From: Solirubrobacteraceae bacterium
GTDB taxonomy: Bacteria; Actinomycetota; Thermoleophilia; Solirubrobacterales; Solirubrobacteraceae
Direction of reading: 5' to 3'
DNA length: 64,000 nt
NCBI GenBank assembly: GCA_025449845.1
Contig: JANWIP010000023.1
Location: 43,320 to 107,319 of the forward strand
Part shown: positions 11,697 to 21,728 of the stretch, piece after piece
Layout: every line of letters starts with the position of its first letter
Position numbering within the stretch: the stretch's first letter is position 1
Translations under genes and position numbers: made by a program
The notes under the pieces: generated by a model
Databases searched by the model: none
What the model was told of the DNA's origin: nothing
The model's input: the letters and a program-made list of their open reading frames with translations, nothing else

Positions 11697-13151
11697 GAGC
11701 AGCGGCAGCAGCGCCGCCAGCTTCATCTCTGTCTCGGCCAGCTCGGCACACGGATCGGAGTCCTTGACGACGCCCACCCCGGCGTAGCAACGAGCCACGT
11801 CGCGGTTCAGCAGCGCACAGCGCAAGGCCACGCAAAACTCGCCGTCACCGGTGGCGTCGGTCCAGCCCACCGGCCCTGCGTACCAACCGCGATCAAGTCC
11901 CTCGAGCGCCGGTATCAGCGGGCTCGCACGTGCGAGCGGCTCACCCCCCACGGCGGGGGTGGGGTGCATCAGATCAAGCAGCTCGATCGCATCCAGCGGC
12001 CGGGCGAGCTGCGCGCGGATCGGCGTGCCGAGATGCTGGATGTTGGCCACCCGCACCAGCACCGGCTCAGGCGTTGCGGTCACCCATAGAGCGTGCTGAC
12101 GCAGCGTGCGTTCGATGCGGCGCACGACGATCGCCTGCTCTTCGCGGTCCTTCTGAGAGCGCAGCAGTTGCTCGCCGAGATGATCGTCCACGGCAGGATC
12201 GGCGCTGCGCCGCGTGGAGCCCGCAAGCGCGAGTGTGCTGACGCGATGCCCTTCGCGGCGAACCAACAGCTCGGGGCTGGCGGCCACGAGCGTGCTGTCG
12301 CCGCGCCCGACGCAGAAGACAAAGCAGGAGGGAAACTCGGCGCGCAGGACGCCAAACACGGCCGCCGGGTCGTACTCGCCGGGCGCGTGTACCTGCACCT
12401 CGCGGGCCAGCACGATCTTCTGCATCTCCCCGTCGCGGATTAGCTCGACCGCGCGGGCGACCGCCGCCTCATAGTGCTCAGGAGGCATCGCGCTCGCCAC
12501 ATGACAGCGCCCAGCGGGAGCGGGATCGAGCAGCGCCAAGGGGCGTGAGCGCAGCTCGGATAAGCGGCCCTGAAGTCGGGCCAGCAGATCCTCGGGGGTG
12601 TCGTCGGGGGCGGCCAACGCCGAGAGTGTCATGCGCACGCGGCGCTCGCCATGGCGCTCGTCGCGGGCCAGCGCAACCTCGGGCACCACCAGCGAAGCCG
12701 GCTGAAAGCCGCCCCAATGAGGCGCCGAGCCCCCGTCCGGCGCGAACGCAAAGCCACCCACCGCGATCGGCCCCCCACCCACACCGCCGTCCTTGGGGCC
12801 GTGCGGGTCGCTGACGGCGGCCGCGGCCAGCACACGCCAGCGGTCGGCCACCTCGGCAAAGCGCTCCGGCCCACTGGCCGAGATCTCTGTGACATCACCG
12901 AGCGCCGCCAGGGCCACCTGTTTGCGCTCGGGCTGCTCGAATACGAACCAGGGCTCACTCGCCCGACGCGAAGCGCAGGCCACAGCACTGGGATCGATGT
13001 CCGCAGGCAGCGGCAGGGTCAACGTCGCCAGCGTCGGCGTGCCGCTGCGCCGGGCGCGCTGCACGGCCAGCTCCAGTCGGGCGCTCAGACGCTCGCGATC
13101 CTCGTCGGCGAGGACGAACGGTGATGTCTCAAGGACGCTGGTCGGTCTCAC
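11688..13151 (-). CDS. menF: Isochorismate synthase
   Basis: Chorismate-binding enzyme that converts chorismate to isochorismate for menaquinone. The 487-residue length and the C-terminal ADC-synthase-like domain (from about residue 230) are typical. Visible signatures include MQKIVLAREV, SPELLVRREG, LAGSTRRSADP, HLGTPIRAQL, MHPTPAVGGEP and GWYAGPVGWTD. An isochorismate synthase of siderophore type cannot be excluded from motifs, but the gene lies among men genes and directly follows ilvN, with a GTGA overlap (13148-13151). Thus branched-chain and menaquinone genes share a transcript here. The longer, divergent N-terminal half is normal for this family. Confidence 0.92.
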   Translation of the reverse strand: MRPTSVLETSPFVLADEDRERLSARLELAVQRARRSGTPTLATLTLPLPADIDPSAVACASRRASEPWFVFEQPERKQVALAALGDVTEISASGPERFAEVADRWRVLAAAAVSDPHGPKDGGVGGGPIAVGGFAFAPDGGSAPHWGGFQPASLVVPEVALARDERHGERRVRMTLSALAAPDDTPEDLLARLQGRLSELRSRPLALLDPAPAGRCHVASAMPPEHYEAAVARAVELIRDGEMQKIVLAREVQVHAPGEYDPAAVFGVLRAEFPSCFVFCVGRGDSTLVAASPELLVRREGHRVSTLALAGSTRRSADPAVDDHLGEQLLRSQKDREEQAIVVRRIERTLRQHALWVTATPEPVLVRVANIQHLGTPIRAQLARPLDAIELLDLMHPTPAVGGEPLARASPLIPALEGLDRGWYAGPVGWTDATGDGEFCVALRCALLNRDVARCYAGVGVVKDSDPCAELAETEMKLAALLPLLSS

Positions 13152-13705
13152 GTCTCGCCGCGACCACGGGCGATGGCGATCTCGCCGGTGCGCATCATCT
13201 CGATCAGGCCAAACGGGCGCACCATGCTCTCGAAAGCCTCGATCTTCTCGGTGGTGCCGGTGACCTCCACGATGATCGAGCGCTTGGTGACGTCCACGAC
13301 CTTGCCGCGGAAGATCTCGGTGATCTGCATCAGCTCTCCACGCTGAGGGCCATCGGCTGAGATCTTGAACAAGGCAAGCTCGCGGGAGACCGTGTCCGCT
13401 GGCTCCAGATCACGGATCTTGAGCACGTTAATGAGCTTGTGCAGCTGCTTGGTGACCTGATCGATGGGGTGCAGCGCGCCGTCGACCGTGAGCGTCACAC
13501 GCGAGATCCGCTCGTCGTCGGTGGGGCCGACGGTGAGCGTGTCGATGTTGAAACCCCGGCGGGCGAACAGGCCCGCGATGCGGGTGAGCACACCCGACTT
13601 GTTTTCCACGAGGATCGACAGCACGTGTTTGCGGCCGGTGCGCAGATTCCCGGAGGCCTGTAGCTCCTCCAGGCTCAGCGGCTCCTTGGTTGCTGGTTCG
13701 CCCAT
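13148..13705 (-). CDS. ilvN: Acetolactate synthase regulatory (small) subunit
   Basis: Regulatory partner of IlvB; it activates the catalytic subunit and confers feedback inhibition by valine. The 185 residues start with a short leader, then an ACT domain (about 26-100: HVLSILVENKSGVLTRIAGLFARR and the RVTLTVDG strand). A C-terminal ALS_ss_C-type domain follows (ELALFKIS, FRGKVVDVT). The ATG at 13705 abuts the ilvB stop with no gap. The stop overlaps the menF GTG start. The length suits actinobacterial IlvN/IlvH. Confidence 0.96.
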   Translation of the reverse strand: MGEPATKEPLSLEELQASGNLRTGRKHVLSILVENKSGVLTRIAGLFARRGFNIDTLTVGPTDDERISRVTLTVDGALHPIDQVTKQLHKLINVLKIRDLEPADTVSRELALFKISADGPQRGELMQITEIFRGKVVDVTKRSIIVEVTGTTEKIEAFESMVRPFGLIEMMRTGEIAIARGRGET

Positions 13706-15397
13706 TTAGCCCACCATCTCTCGGGCGGCCTGTCCGGCAGGGATCATCGGATAGGTGTTCTCCTCCCGGGTCACCTTTACATCAACCACTACCGGGCCGT
13801 CGGTGGCGATCGCGCGCTTCATGTCTTCCACTAGCGTGCCCTTGTCTTCAAAGCGCATGCCGGTGGCGCCGTAGGCCTCGGCGAGCTTGACCCAGTCGGG
13901 GAACTTGCCGGTGTCGACATGGCTGTAGCGCCCATCCCAGAAGAGCTCCTGCCACTGGCGGACCATGCCCAGATAGCCGTTGTTCATGATGAACACCTTG
14001 ATCGGGATCTGCTCCTGCGCGCAGGTGGCCAGCTCCTGAGCGTTCATCTGCACCGAGCCGTCGCCGGCGATGCAGCAGACGAGCTGATCGGGACAGCCCA
14101 CCGCTGCACCCATCGCCGCTGGCAGGCCAAAGCCCATCGTGCCCAGGCCGCCGGAGTTGATCCAGCGCCGCGGCGCGGGGAAGTCGTAGTACTGCGCCGC
14201 CCACATCTGATGCTGGCCGACGTCGCTGGTCACGATCGCCTGACCGCCGGTCGCCTCATACAGCGCCTGCACCATGTACTGCGGCTTGATCTCTGAGTCG
14301 GCGCTGTCCTCGTAACCGAGCGGGTACTTCTCGCGCCAGCCCTCGATGCGCTCCCACCACTGCGCCAGCCGTGCCGGGTCGGCACTGAGCGCGCGGTACT
14401 CCACGACGAGCTTCGCCAGCACGTGTTTGGCATCGCCCACGATCGGGATGTGCGCGGGGACGTTCTTGGAGATCTCGGCCGGATCGACGTCGATGTGGAT
14501 GAACTTGGCCCGCGGCGCGAACTCCGAGAGCTTGCCGGTGACGCGATCGTCAAAACGCGCGCCCACGGCACAGATCAGATCGGCCTCGTCCATCGCATAG
14601 TTGGCGGCACGCGTGCCGTGCATTCCCAGCATCCCCAGCCACTGGGGGTCGGCGGTCCCATCCACCTGTGCGGGGTATGCGCCAAGACCCATCAACGTCG
14701 TTGTCACGGGGAAGCGGTCGCTGCGAGCGAACTCGATCAACTCCTCCGAAGCATTGGCGTTGACCACGCCGCCGCCGGCGTAGATCACCGGCCGCTGCGC
14801 GGAGGCCAGCGCCTTGGCGGCCTGGCGGATCTGCTTCTGATTGCCCTCAAGCGTGGGCTGGTAGCCGGGCAGGCGCACATCGCTCACGGGCTCGTAGGGG
14901 ATGTCCGCACGCGAGAGGTCCTGGGGGATATCGACCAGCACAGGACCCGGGCGTCCCGAACGGGCGATGTGGAACGCCTCGTGGATCGCGCGAGGGATCT
15001 CCAGCGGGTTCTGGATCATGAAGGAGTGCTTGACGATCGGCATCGTGATACCGATCGTGTCGGCCTCCTGAAAGCCGTCGGTACCCAGCAGCTCAGTGCG
15101 CACCTGGCCAGTGATGAAGACCACCGGCACGGAGTCCATCATCGCGTCGCAGATCGGCGTGATGAGGTTGGTCGCCCCCGGTCCGCTGGTGGCAAACGCC
15201 ACGCCCACCTTGCCGGTGGCCTTGGCGTAGCCCTGTGCGGCATGACCGCCCCCGGCCTCGTGACGAACCAGGATGTGGCGAATCCCACCGTCCACAAAGG
15301 CGTCGTAGGTGGGAAGGTTGGCGCCGCCCGGCAGGCCGAATACGACGTCCACACCCTCCGCCTTCAGGCATTCCATCACCGCGTCTACTGCACGCAT
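13706..15397 (-). CDS. ilvB: Acetolactate synthase catalytic (large) subunit
   Basis: ThDP- and FAD-dependent condensation of pyruvate to acetolactate (or acetohydroxybutyrate), the entry to valine, leucine and isoleucine. The 563 residues include the ThDP Glu in VRHEAGGGHAAQGYA (about 47), the FAD-binding middle domain and the ThDP-Mg motif CIAGDGSVQMNAQE. The ATG at 15397 has a near-perfect AAGGAGG (complement at 15406-15412), eight bases upstream. The 126-nt upstream region could hold the promoter or an attenuation leader; I see no T-box or clear leader peptide. It forms an ilvB-ilvN-menF operon. Confidence 0.97.
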   Translation of the reverse strand: MRAVDAVMECLKAEGVDVVFGLPGGANLPTYDAFVDGGIRHILVRHEAGGGHAAQGYAKATGKVGVAFATSGPGATNLITPICDAMMDSVPVVFITGQVRTELLGTDGFQEADTIGITMPIVKHSFMIQNPLEIPRAIHEAFHIARSGRPGPVLVDIPQDLSRADIPYEPVSDVRLPGYQPTLEGNQKQIRQAAKALASAQRPVIYAGGGVVNANASEELIEFARSDRFPVTTTLMGLGAYPAQVDGTADPQWLGMLGMHGTRAANYAMDEADLICAVGARFDDRVTGKLSEFAPRAKFIHIDVDPAEISKNVPAHIPIVGDAKHVLAKLVVEYRALSADPARLAQWWERIEGWREKYPLGYEDSADSEIKPQYMVQALYEATGGQAIVTSDVGQHQMWAAQYYDFPAPRRWINSGGLGTMGFGLPAAMGAAVGCPDQLVCCIAGDGSVQMNAQELATCAQEQIPIKVFIMNNGYLGMVRQWQELFWDGRYSHVDTGKFPDWVKLAEAYGATGMRFEDKGTLVEDMKRAIATDGPVVVDVKVTREENTYPMIPAGQAAREMVG

Positions 15398-15523
15398 CGC
15401 ACCGACCTCCTTTCACAAGGTTCTGGGGAACGGCGAGCAACGGGGACGTCGGTTTTGCCCCCGCACTCTTGGAAAGAGCGAGTTTACCAGTGGGTTTTCC
15501 GGGCGCCGGAGCAGGTTCCTGCA

Positions 15524-16060
15524 CTAGGAAGCGCCAAGGGCAACGCCGATCGCAAGCACGATCGCGCCCGCGAGCGTGACGACGATGAGCGAGGAGCTGA
15601 GCGAGACATCGAGGAAGCGCTCGCGCACCAGGGCGATCACGAACAGCTCGATCGCGACGACGATCCCGGCCACGATCAGCGCTTCGTGCGTATTGGGGAT
15701 GAGGAAGGGCAGCGTGTGGAAGATGCTGCCGAGCGCCGTCATCGAGCCGGTGATGGTGCCGCGCACGATCGGCGTGCCGCGGCCGGTCTTCTCGCCGGTA
15801 TCCGACAGCGCCTCGGAGACGCCCATGCTGATGCCGGCGCCGAGCGCCACGGCGATCCCCACCACAAAGGCGGTATGGGAGTTCGAGGACACCGCCGCGG
15901 CGAAGATCGGCGCGATCGAGGAGACGGTGCCGTCGATCAGGCCGACGAGCCCAGGCTGCACCACGCGCAGCACGAAGTCACGCTCGTCCTCAAAGCCCCA
16001 ACGCCGGATCAACCGGGCGATCAACGAGTCTTTGCGTACCGGAGGCGCGTCGGTGTTCAT
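15524..16060 (-). CDS. VIT/CCC1-family-like membrane protein
   Basis: A 178-residue membrane protein with four or five hydrophobic segments. The stretch GLVGLIDGTVSSIAPIFAA followed by GAGISMGVSEALSD resembles the first membrane helices of VIT1/CCC1-type iron or manganese transporters, which begin with a similar Gly-Asp-Gly helix and a Gly-rich second helix. The protein is shorter than most family members and the cytosolic metal-binding insert is not seen. Transport activity is therefore an inference. The ATG overlaps the stop of the upstream zinc-ribbon gene (ATGA, 16057-16060). The stop lies 126 nt before ilvB. Confidence 0.68.
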   Translation of the reverse strand: MNTDAPPVRKDSLIARLIRRWGFEDERDFVLRVVQPGLVGLIDGTVSSIAPIFAAAVSSNSHTAFVVGIAVALGAGISMGVSEALSDTGEKTGRGTPIVRGTITGSMTALGSIFHTLPFLIPNTHEALIVAGIVVAIELFVIALVRERFLDVSLSSSLIVVTLAGAIVLAIGVALGAS

Positions 16061-16359
16061 GAAGGATTTATAGCTGCCCGCTCGCTCTCGGTCGTTTCAG
16101 ATGCCAGTACGACCTCCGGGTACTCGAGCTCGGTTCCGCAACGCATACAGATCGCGTCATATGCCTTCGTCACGCGCCCGCAGCGCGGACACTGACGACG
16201 CGGCTCGTTACGCTCGTTGCGGTAGACCACGGCGGCCAGCAGGCCAAAGATCGGTACCAGCCCCGAGATCAGGAACCACAGCAGGAACGAGCTGCCCTTG
16301 ATCCTGCCCACGATCCCTCCCGCGAGCCCGAAGCAGATGGCGATGACGATGTAGGCCAA
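16057..16359 (-). CDS. Small membrane protein with zinc ribbon
   Basis: One hundred residues. Two hydrophobic helices (AYIVIAICFGLAGGIVG and FLLWFLISGLVPIFGLLAA) are followed by a CPRCG-x11-CMRCG zinc ribbon near residues 58-75. The tail is acidic. The function is unknown; zinc ribbons on such small membrane proteins usually mediate protein contact. It starts 11 bases after the upstream small membrane gene and overlaps the next gene by four bases, so all three (16562 down to 15524) look like one operon. Confidence 0.72.
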   Translation of the reverse strand: MAYIVIAICFGLAGGIVGRIKGSSFLLWFLISGLVPIFGLLAAVVYRNERNEPRRQCPRCGRVTKAYDAICMRCGTELEYPEVVLASETTESERAAINPS

Positions 16360-16370
16360 CTCACGCGCCC

Positions 16371-16562
16371 CTAGAGGAGCACGCGCACAGCCCAGATGAC
16401 CGCTACGACCGCCAATATGAACACCACGAAGCCGGCAACTGCTGAGGCGATGCCGATCAGGAAGTGCAGCAGCAACCAGCCCGCGAGGACCAGGACCAGC
16501 ACCGCCACGATCGAGCGGCCGAAGGAGCCGGTGGAGGAGGACTGCGAAGGCGAGTCGTTCAT
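16371..16562 (-). CDS. Small two-helix membrane protein
   Basis: Sixty-three residues: a polar Ser-rich N-terminus (MNDSPSQSSSTGSFGRS) then two adjoining hydrophobic stretches ending VIWAVRVLL. The ATG at 16562 is chosen over a longer frame whose extra part overlaps the gatB 3' end. Function unknown. It is the first gene of the three-gene membrane set and lies 43 nt after the gatB stop, so read-through from gatCAB is possible. Confidence 0.55.
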   Translation of the reverse strand: MNDSPSQSSSTGSFGRSIVAVLVLVLAGWLLLHFLIGIASAVAGFVVFILAVVAVIWAVRVLL

Positions 16563-16605
16563 GGCTTCAGTTTGACAGGTAATTGAGGGGCTCGGCTCGT
16601 CACCC

Positions 16606-18080
<1,475 letters not shown>

Positions 18081-18084
<4 letters not shown>

Positions 18085-19535
18085 GCTGGCCCACCCGCCC
18101 CACTTACACGTGCTGGCGAGCCGTCGAAGCCGAGCACCTGCTCCAACGCATATGCAGCATCCAACAGGCGGTTCTCACTGAACACAGGCCCAGCAATCTG
18201 AAAGCCCACCGGCAATCCTTCGCTCAGCCCACAGGGGATGGATATCGCGGGGATACCTGCGAGCGACATCGGCACGGTGCAGTAGTCGTTGAGATACATC
18301 GACCACGGGTCGGCGGTCTTCTCGCCCAAGCGGAAGGCCACCGTCGGCGCGGTGGGAGTGACGATCAGATCCACCTCCGCGAAGGCCGCCTTGAAGTCCT
18401 CGGCGATCTTCGTGCGCACGCGCTGGGCACGACCGTAATAGGCGTCGTAGTAGCCCGAGGACAGCGCGTAGGTGCCGAGCATGATGCGCCGCTTGACCTC
18501 CGCGCCGAAGCCGTCGTGGCGAGTGCGGGTGTACATGTCCAACAGATCGTGCGCGTCCTGCGCACGCGCGCCGTAGCGCACGCCATCAAAGCGCGCCAGG
18601 TTGGAGCTGCACTCCGCGGGAGCCAGGATGTAATAAGCCGAGAGGGCATGCGGGGCATGTGGCAACTGCACGCTGTGCACCTGCGCACCCAGCTCCTCGG
18701 CGCGGGCAAGCGTGGCCTGGAACGCCTCCAACACACCCCCCTCGATCCCCTCGCCGGTCAACTCCTGCGGCACCCCCAGGCGAACCCCATCGAGACGCTC
18801 AGCACTGGGCAGCGAGACCTCCTCGGGGAACTGCAATGAGGTCGCATCGCGGGGGTCGCGCCCGACCATATGACGCAGCATCAGCGCGGCATCCGTGACA
18901 TCGCGCGTGAGCGGTCCTGCCTGATCCAGCGAAGAGGCAAAGGCGATCATGCCGTAGCGCGAAACCGCGCCATAGGTGGGCTTCAGGCCGACAATTCCGC
19001 AGAGCGCGGCAGGCTGGCGAATCGACCCCCCGGTGTCCGTCCCCAGCGCCCAGGGCGCCAGTCCCGCGGCGACCGCTGCCGCGCTGCCACCGGAAGAACC
19101 CCCCGGCACGCGCTCGGGGTCCCACGGATTGCGCACCGGACCGTAGGCCGAGTTCTCGGTGGAGGAGCCCATCGCGAACTCGTCCTGATTGGTCTTGCCG
19201 AGCAGCGTGGCGCCGGCCTCTTCCAGCCTGGCAACCGCGGTGGCCGTATAGGGCGGACGGTAGCCCTCCAAGATGCGCGAGCCCGACTGACTGGGCACGC
19301 CCTCGGTGCAGAAAAGGTCCTTGACAGCCAAAGGAACACCATTGAGAGGGGATTGAGAGGGGGGTGTTGTTGCGTCCTTCGGCGCCTGCTCGGCAAGCCA
19401 TGTGAAGCAGTTGAGCTCATCATTGCTCGCACGAGCCCGGTAGGCGTCAAACAGTTCGCCCGAGGACAACGTGCCGGCGTCGATCGCGGCCACCGCCTGC
19501 GCGGAGGAGAGATCGAAGATGTCCGTGTTATTCAT
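18081..19535 (-). CDS. gatA: Glutamyl-tRNA(Gln) amidotransferase subunit A
   Basis: Glutaminase subunit of GatCAB: it releases ammonia from glutamine through an amidase-signature Ser-cisSer-Lys triad. The Lys is in [14 protein letters not shown] (about 72), and the cis-Ser and nucleophile region is in [15 protein letters not shown] and [16 protein letters not shown] (about 145-180). The 484 residues are standard. A Pro/Ser-rich loop ([11 protein letters not shown]) is encoded by a short imperfect GC-rich repeat near 19345. Both ends overlap neighbours (gatC stop, gatB start) by four bases. Confidence 0.97.
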
Positions 19536-19816
19536 GCCTGGGGGCTTGGGACCAGAAATCCGTCGCCGCTCACCGCCGGCGCCTGCGCCAATGCGACCTC
19601 ACGCGTAAGCGACGCCACCGGCTCATCGGGGCGCAGTGCGCCCGTGACCTCAACGACGTGCGAGGTCGGCGACACATTGTCAAGGTCAAGCTCGCCGATC
19701 TTGGCGATGTGGTCGAGCACTGCCGAGAGCTCGCCGGTCATCGCCTGGACCTCCTGCTCGCTCAGCTGAAGGCGCGCCAGGCGCGCCACGTGCAGAACCT
19801 CATCGCGATCGATCAC
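19532..19816 (-). CDS. gatC: Glutamyl-tRNA(Gln) amidotransferase subunit C
   Basis: Small subunit that wraps around the GatA-GatB interface. It has 94 residues with the family pattern [17 protein letters not shown] and a C-terminal [20 protein letters not shown]. It starts at a GTG (19816) that overlaps the stop of an upstream membrane-protein gene in a GTGA, so translation may be coupled. It ends in an ATGA overlap with gatA. Confidence 0.95.
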   Translation of the reverse strand: MIDRDEVLHVARLARLQLSEQEVQAMTGELSAVLDHIAKIGELDLDNVSPTSHVVEVTGALRPDEPVASLTREVALAQAPAVSGDGFLVPSPQA

Positions 19817-20298
19817 GGCGATGATTCTACGTGGGGCGCCGAGACCAACACGGTGCCCTCCTCAGTCATCCCGCGAAAGCCACCGTAGGCAATCGCCGCA
19901 CAGGAGATCAGACCCAACCAAGCGCCTAGCTTGACTTCGACATGCGTAAAGGGATGGCTGATCAGCAAGCGGTAAAGCACGAGGACGGCGGACAGCAATC
20001 CAAGACCAGCGACGACCGCGCTGATCGAGAATCCCGCGGGCAACTTGCGAGCACCCCCGACGAGAACCACCAGCACCAATCCAGCGATGACAGTGAACAG
20101 CAGCAGCCAGCGGATGTATTCCAGACTGTGCCACGCATCGACGCTTGTGCTCACGTTGGCAACGCGGAGATAGGCACCAATGATTCCCGGCACTTTGATG
20201 TCAAACCACTTGAAGAAGAACATGAAGATGAACAATGCGATCGAGCCGACGGCAACCACCCGGTCGCCGTGGCGCAGACGACTGAATTCAAAGCTCAT
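19813..20298 (-). CDS. Four-helix membrane protein of unknown function (first of a pair)
   Basis: The product is 161 residues with four hydrophobic segments. The ATG at 20298 is chosen because GGGGAG stands ten bases upstream; a TTG two codons earlier is less well placed. After the first helix comes FFKWFDIKVPG, which resembles LRLPWYESAG in the next gene upstream; both seem to be tandem relatives of one small membrane family. The function is unknown. The stop overlaps gatC, so the pair is probably transcribed with gatCAB. Confidence 0.65.
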   Translation of the reverse strand: MSFEFSRLRHGDRVVAVGSIALFIFMFFFKWFDIKVPGIIGAYLRVANVSTSVDAWHSLEYIRWLLLFTVIAGLVLVVLVGGARKLPAGFSISAVVAGLGLLSAVLVLYRLLISHPFTHVEVKLGAWLGLISCAAIAYGGFRGMTEEGTVLVSAPHVESSP

Positions 20299-20337
20299 AG
20301 GCAATTTTCTCCCCAGGGTTAGTGGTGAACATTTCGC

Positions 20338-20778
20338 TTATACCGGCGGTGGCCGTGCCTGGATGTTCGCCGGCGGATACAGCTCAGTGCGTTCGTCGCG
20401 CATCGCCTGCCAACACCCAGCCAAGATCAACACGGCGCCCGCGAGCGCCAGCCAGGCCCCGGCGCACAGGCTGCTTGCGTGCTCGGGCCGCTCCAACACT
20501 CGCACGATCGCAGCCACCACGCCGAAGAACCCCAGCAGTGTGCCCCAAACCGCTGCCGCGACAGGCAGTGCCGTCGTGCGCTCGGTCACGGTCGCAACCA
20601 CCAAAACGAGTGCCCCGGCCGTGGACAGCATCAACAGCGCCACGGCCGGACCAAACGTCGCCCATGCGCTCAGATTGCGACCGGCGCTCTCATACCAGGG
20701 CAGCCTCAGCGCGACGATCACACAGATCGCCCCAGCCAGTGCCAGTAACTCACCCGCCCGCAGCCTGCGCAAGCTCAT
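20338..20778 (-). CDS. Four-helix membrane protein of unknown function (second of a pair)
   Basis: One hundred forty-six residues, four hydrophobic segments and a short cytosolic-looking Pro-rich tail. Topology and the LPWYE motif after helix 1 match the following gene (19813-20298), suggesting a duplication. It lies 18 nt after the folD stop, so it can belong to the same transcript as folD. No catalytic residues are apparent. Confidence 0.65.
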   Translation of the reverse strand: MSLRRLRAGELLALAGAICVIVALRLPWYESAGRNLSAWATFGPAVALLMLSTAGALVLVVATVTERTTALPVAAAVWGTLLGFFGVVAAIVRVLERPEHASSLCAGAWLALAGAVLILAGCWQAMRDERTELYPPANIQARPPPV

Positions 20779-20796
20779 CTCAGTGACCTCATGCCG

Positions 20797-21690
20797 TTAA
20801 TCATCCTCGATTCCCGCCTGACGGCGTGCTGCCATCAACGTGTTGCGCAGCAGCATCGCGATCGTCATCGGCCCCACCCCGCCCGGCACCGGCGTGATTG
20901 CGCTTGCCACCTCGGCTACAGCCGCGAAGTCGACATCCCCGACCAGACCGCTCTTCGTACCAGCCTCCTCGGGCGTAAGCCGGTTCACACCCACGTCGAT
21001 CACCACCGCGCCCGGCTTGACGAACTCGCGCGTGAGTATCCGCGGACGCCCCACCGCCGCTATCAAGATGTCCGCCCGCGCGCACACTCCTGGCAGGTCT
21101 CGCGTGCGCGAGTGACAGATCGTCACCGTCGCATTCGCCTCCAGCAGCAGCTGTGCCATCGGCTTGCCGAAAAGGTTGGAGCGTCCCACCACCACCGCCT
21201 CAGCGCCTTCGATCCGATCTCCCTCAATGCCGATGCTTGCCAGCAGCTCGATCACACCGCTGGGCGTGCAGGGGCGCAGGCCAGGACGCCCTAGTGCCAA
21301 AAGCCCGGCGTTCGCAGGCGTCAGGCCATCGACATCCTTGGCCACATCGATCATGCCGGTAAGCGTGGGACCATCAAGATGGTCGGGGACCGGTAGCTGC
21401 AACAGCACACCGCTAACCGCATCGTCTCCGTTCAGCTCTTCCAGCAACTCTGCCAGCTGAGTGAAAGGCGTATTGGCGGGCAAGCGCTTGTCGAATGCCG
21501 CCATCCCCACCTCGGCGCACGCGCGCTGCTTGGCGCCCACATAGACAGCCGAGCCGGGGTCATCGCCAACCAGGACCGTTGCCAGACCGGGCTGGCGGCC
21601 GGTGCTGGCAAGGAACGCCTGCACGCCTCGCGCCACCTCGGCACGCACCTGGGCGGCGATCGGCTTGCCTTCGATGAGCTTTGCGGGCAT
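20797..21690 (-). CDS. folD: Methylenetetrahydrofolate dehydrogenase/cyclohydrolase
   Basis: Bifunctional enzyme that interconverts 5,10-methylene-THF and 10-formyl-THF with NADP+. The 297 residues contain the substrate Lys-type motif VYVGAKQRACAEVG, the LLQLPVPDHLDG motif, DVDGLTPANAG, PCTPSGVIELL, the Rossmann VVVGRSNLFGKPMAQLL and the C-terminal TPVPGGVGPMTIAMLLRNT. The catalytic lysine of YxxxK is replaced in register by YVGAK, which fits. The ATG at 21690 gives the usual start (MPAKLIEGKPIA). It is 38 nt downstream of the helicase gene. Confidence 0.97.
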   Translation of the reverse strand: MPAKLIEGKPIAAQVRAEVARGVQAFLASTGRQPGLATVLVGDDPGSAVYVGAKQRACAEVGMAAFDKRLPANTPFTQLAELLEELNGDDAVSGVLLQLPVPDHLDGPTLTGMIDVAKDVDGLTPANAGLLALGRPGLRPCTPSGVIELLASIGIEGDRIEGAEAVVVGRSNLFGKPMAQLLLEANATVTICHSRTRDLPGVCARADILIAAVGRPRILTREFVKPGAVVIDVGVNRLTPEEAGTKSGLVGDVDFAAVAEVASAITPVPGGVGPMTIAMLLRNTLMAARRQAGIEDD

Positions 21691-21728
21691 CGAGCTGATC
21701 GTATGCGCAGGAGCGGCGCGGGCGTCGC

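Noticed and set aside
15398-15523. Riboswitch, T-box or attenuator before ilvB
   Set aside because: No T-box core, no regulatory-codon-rich leader peptide and no clear alternative hairpins in the 126 bases.
14423-16195. 590-residue plus-strand ORF opposite ilvB and the membrane genes
   Set aside because: It is antisense to well-supported genes in a high-GC region where such shadows are common; its residues are His/Arg/Asp/Gly-rich with no family pattern.
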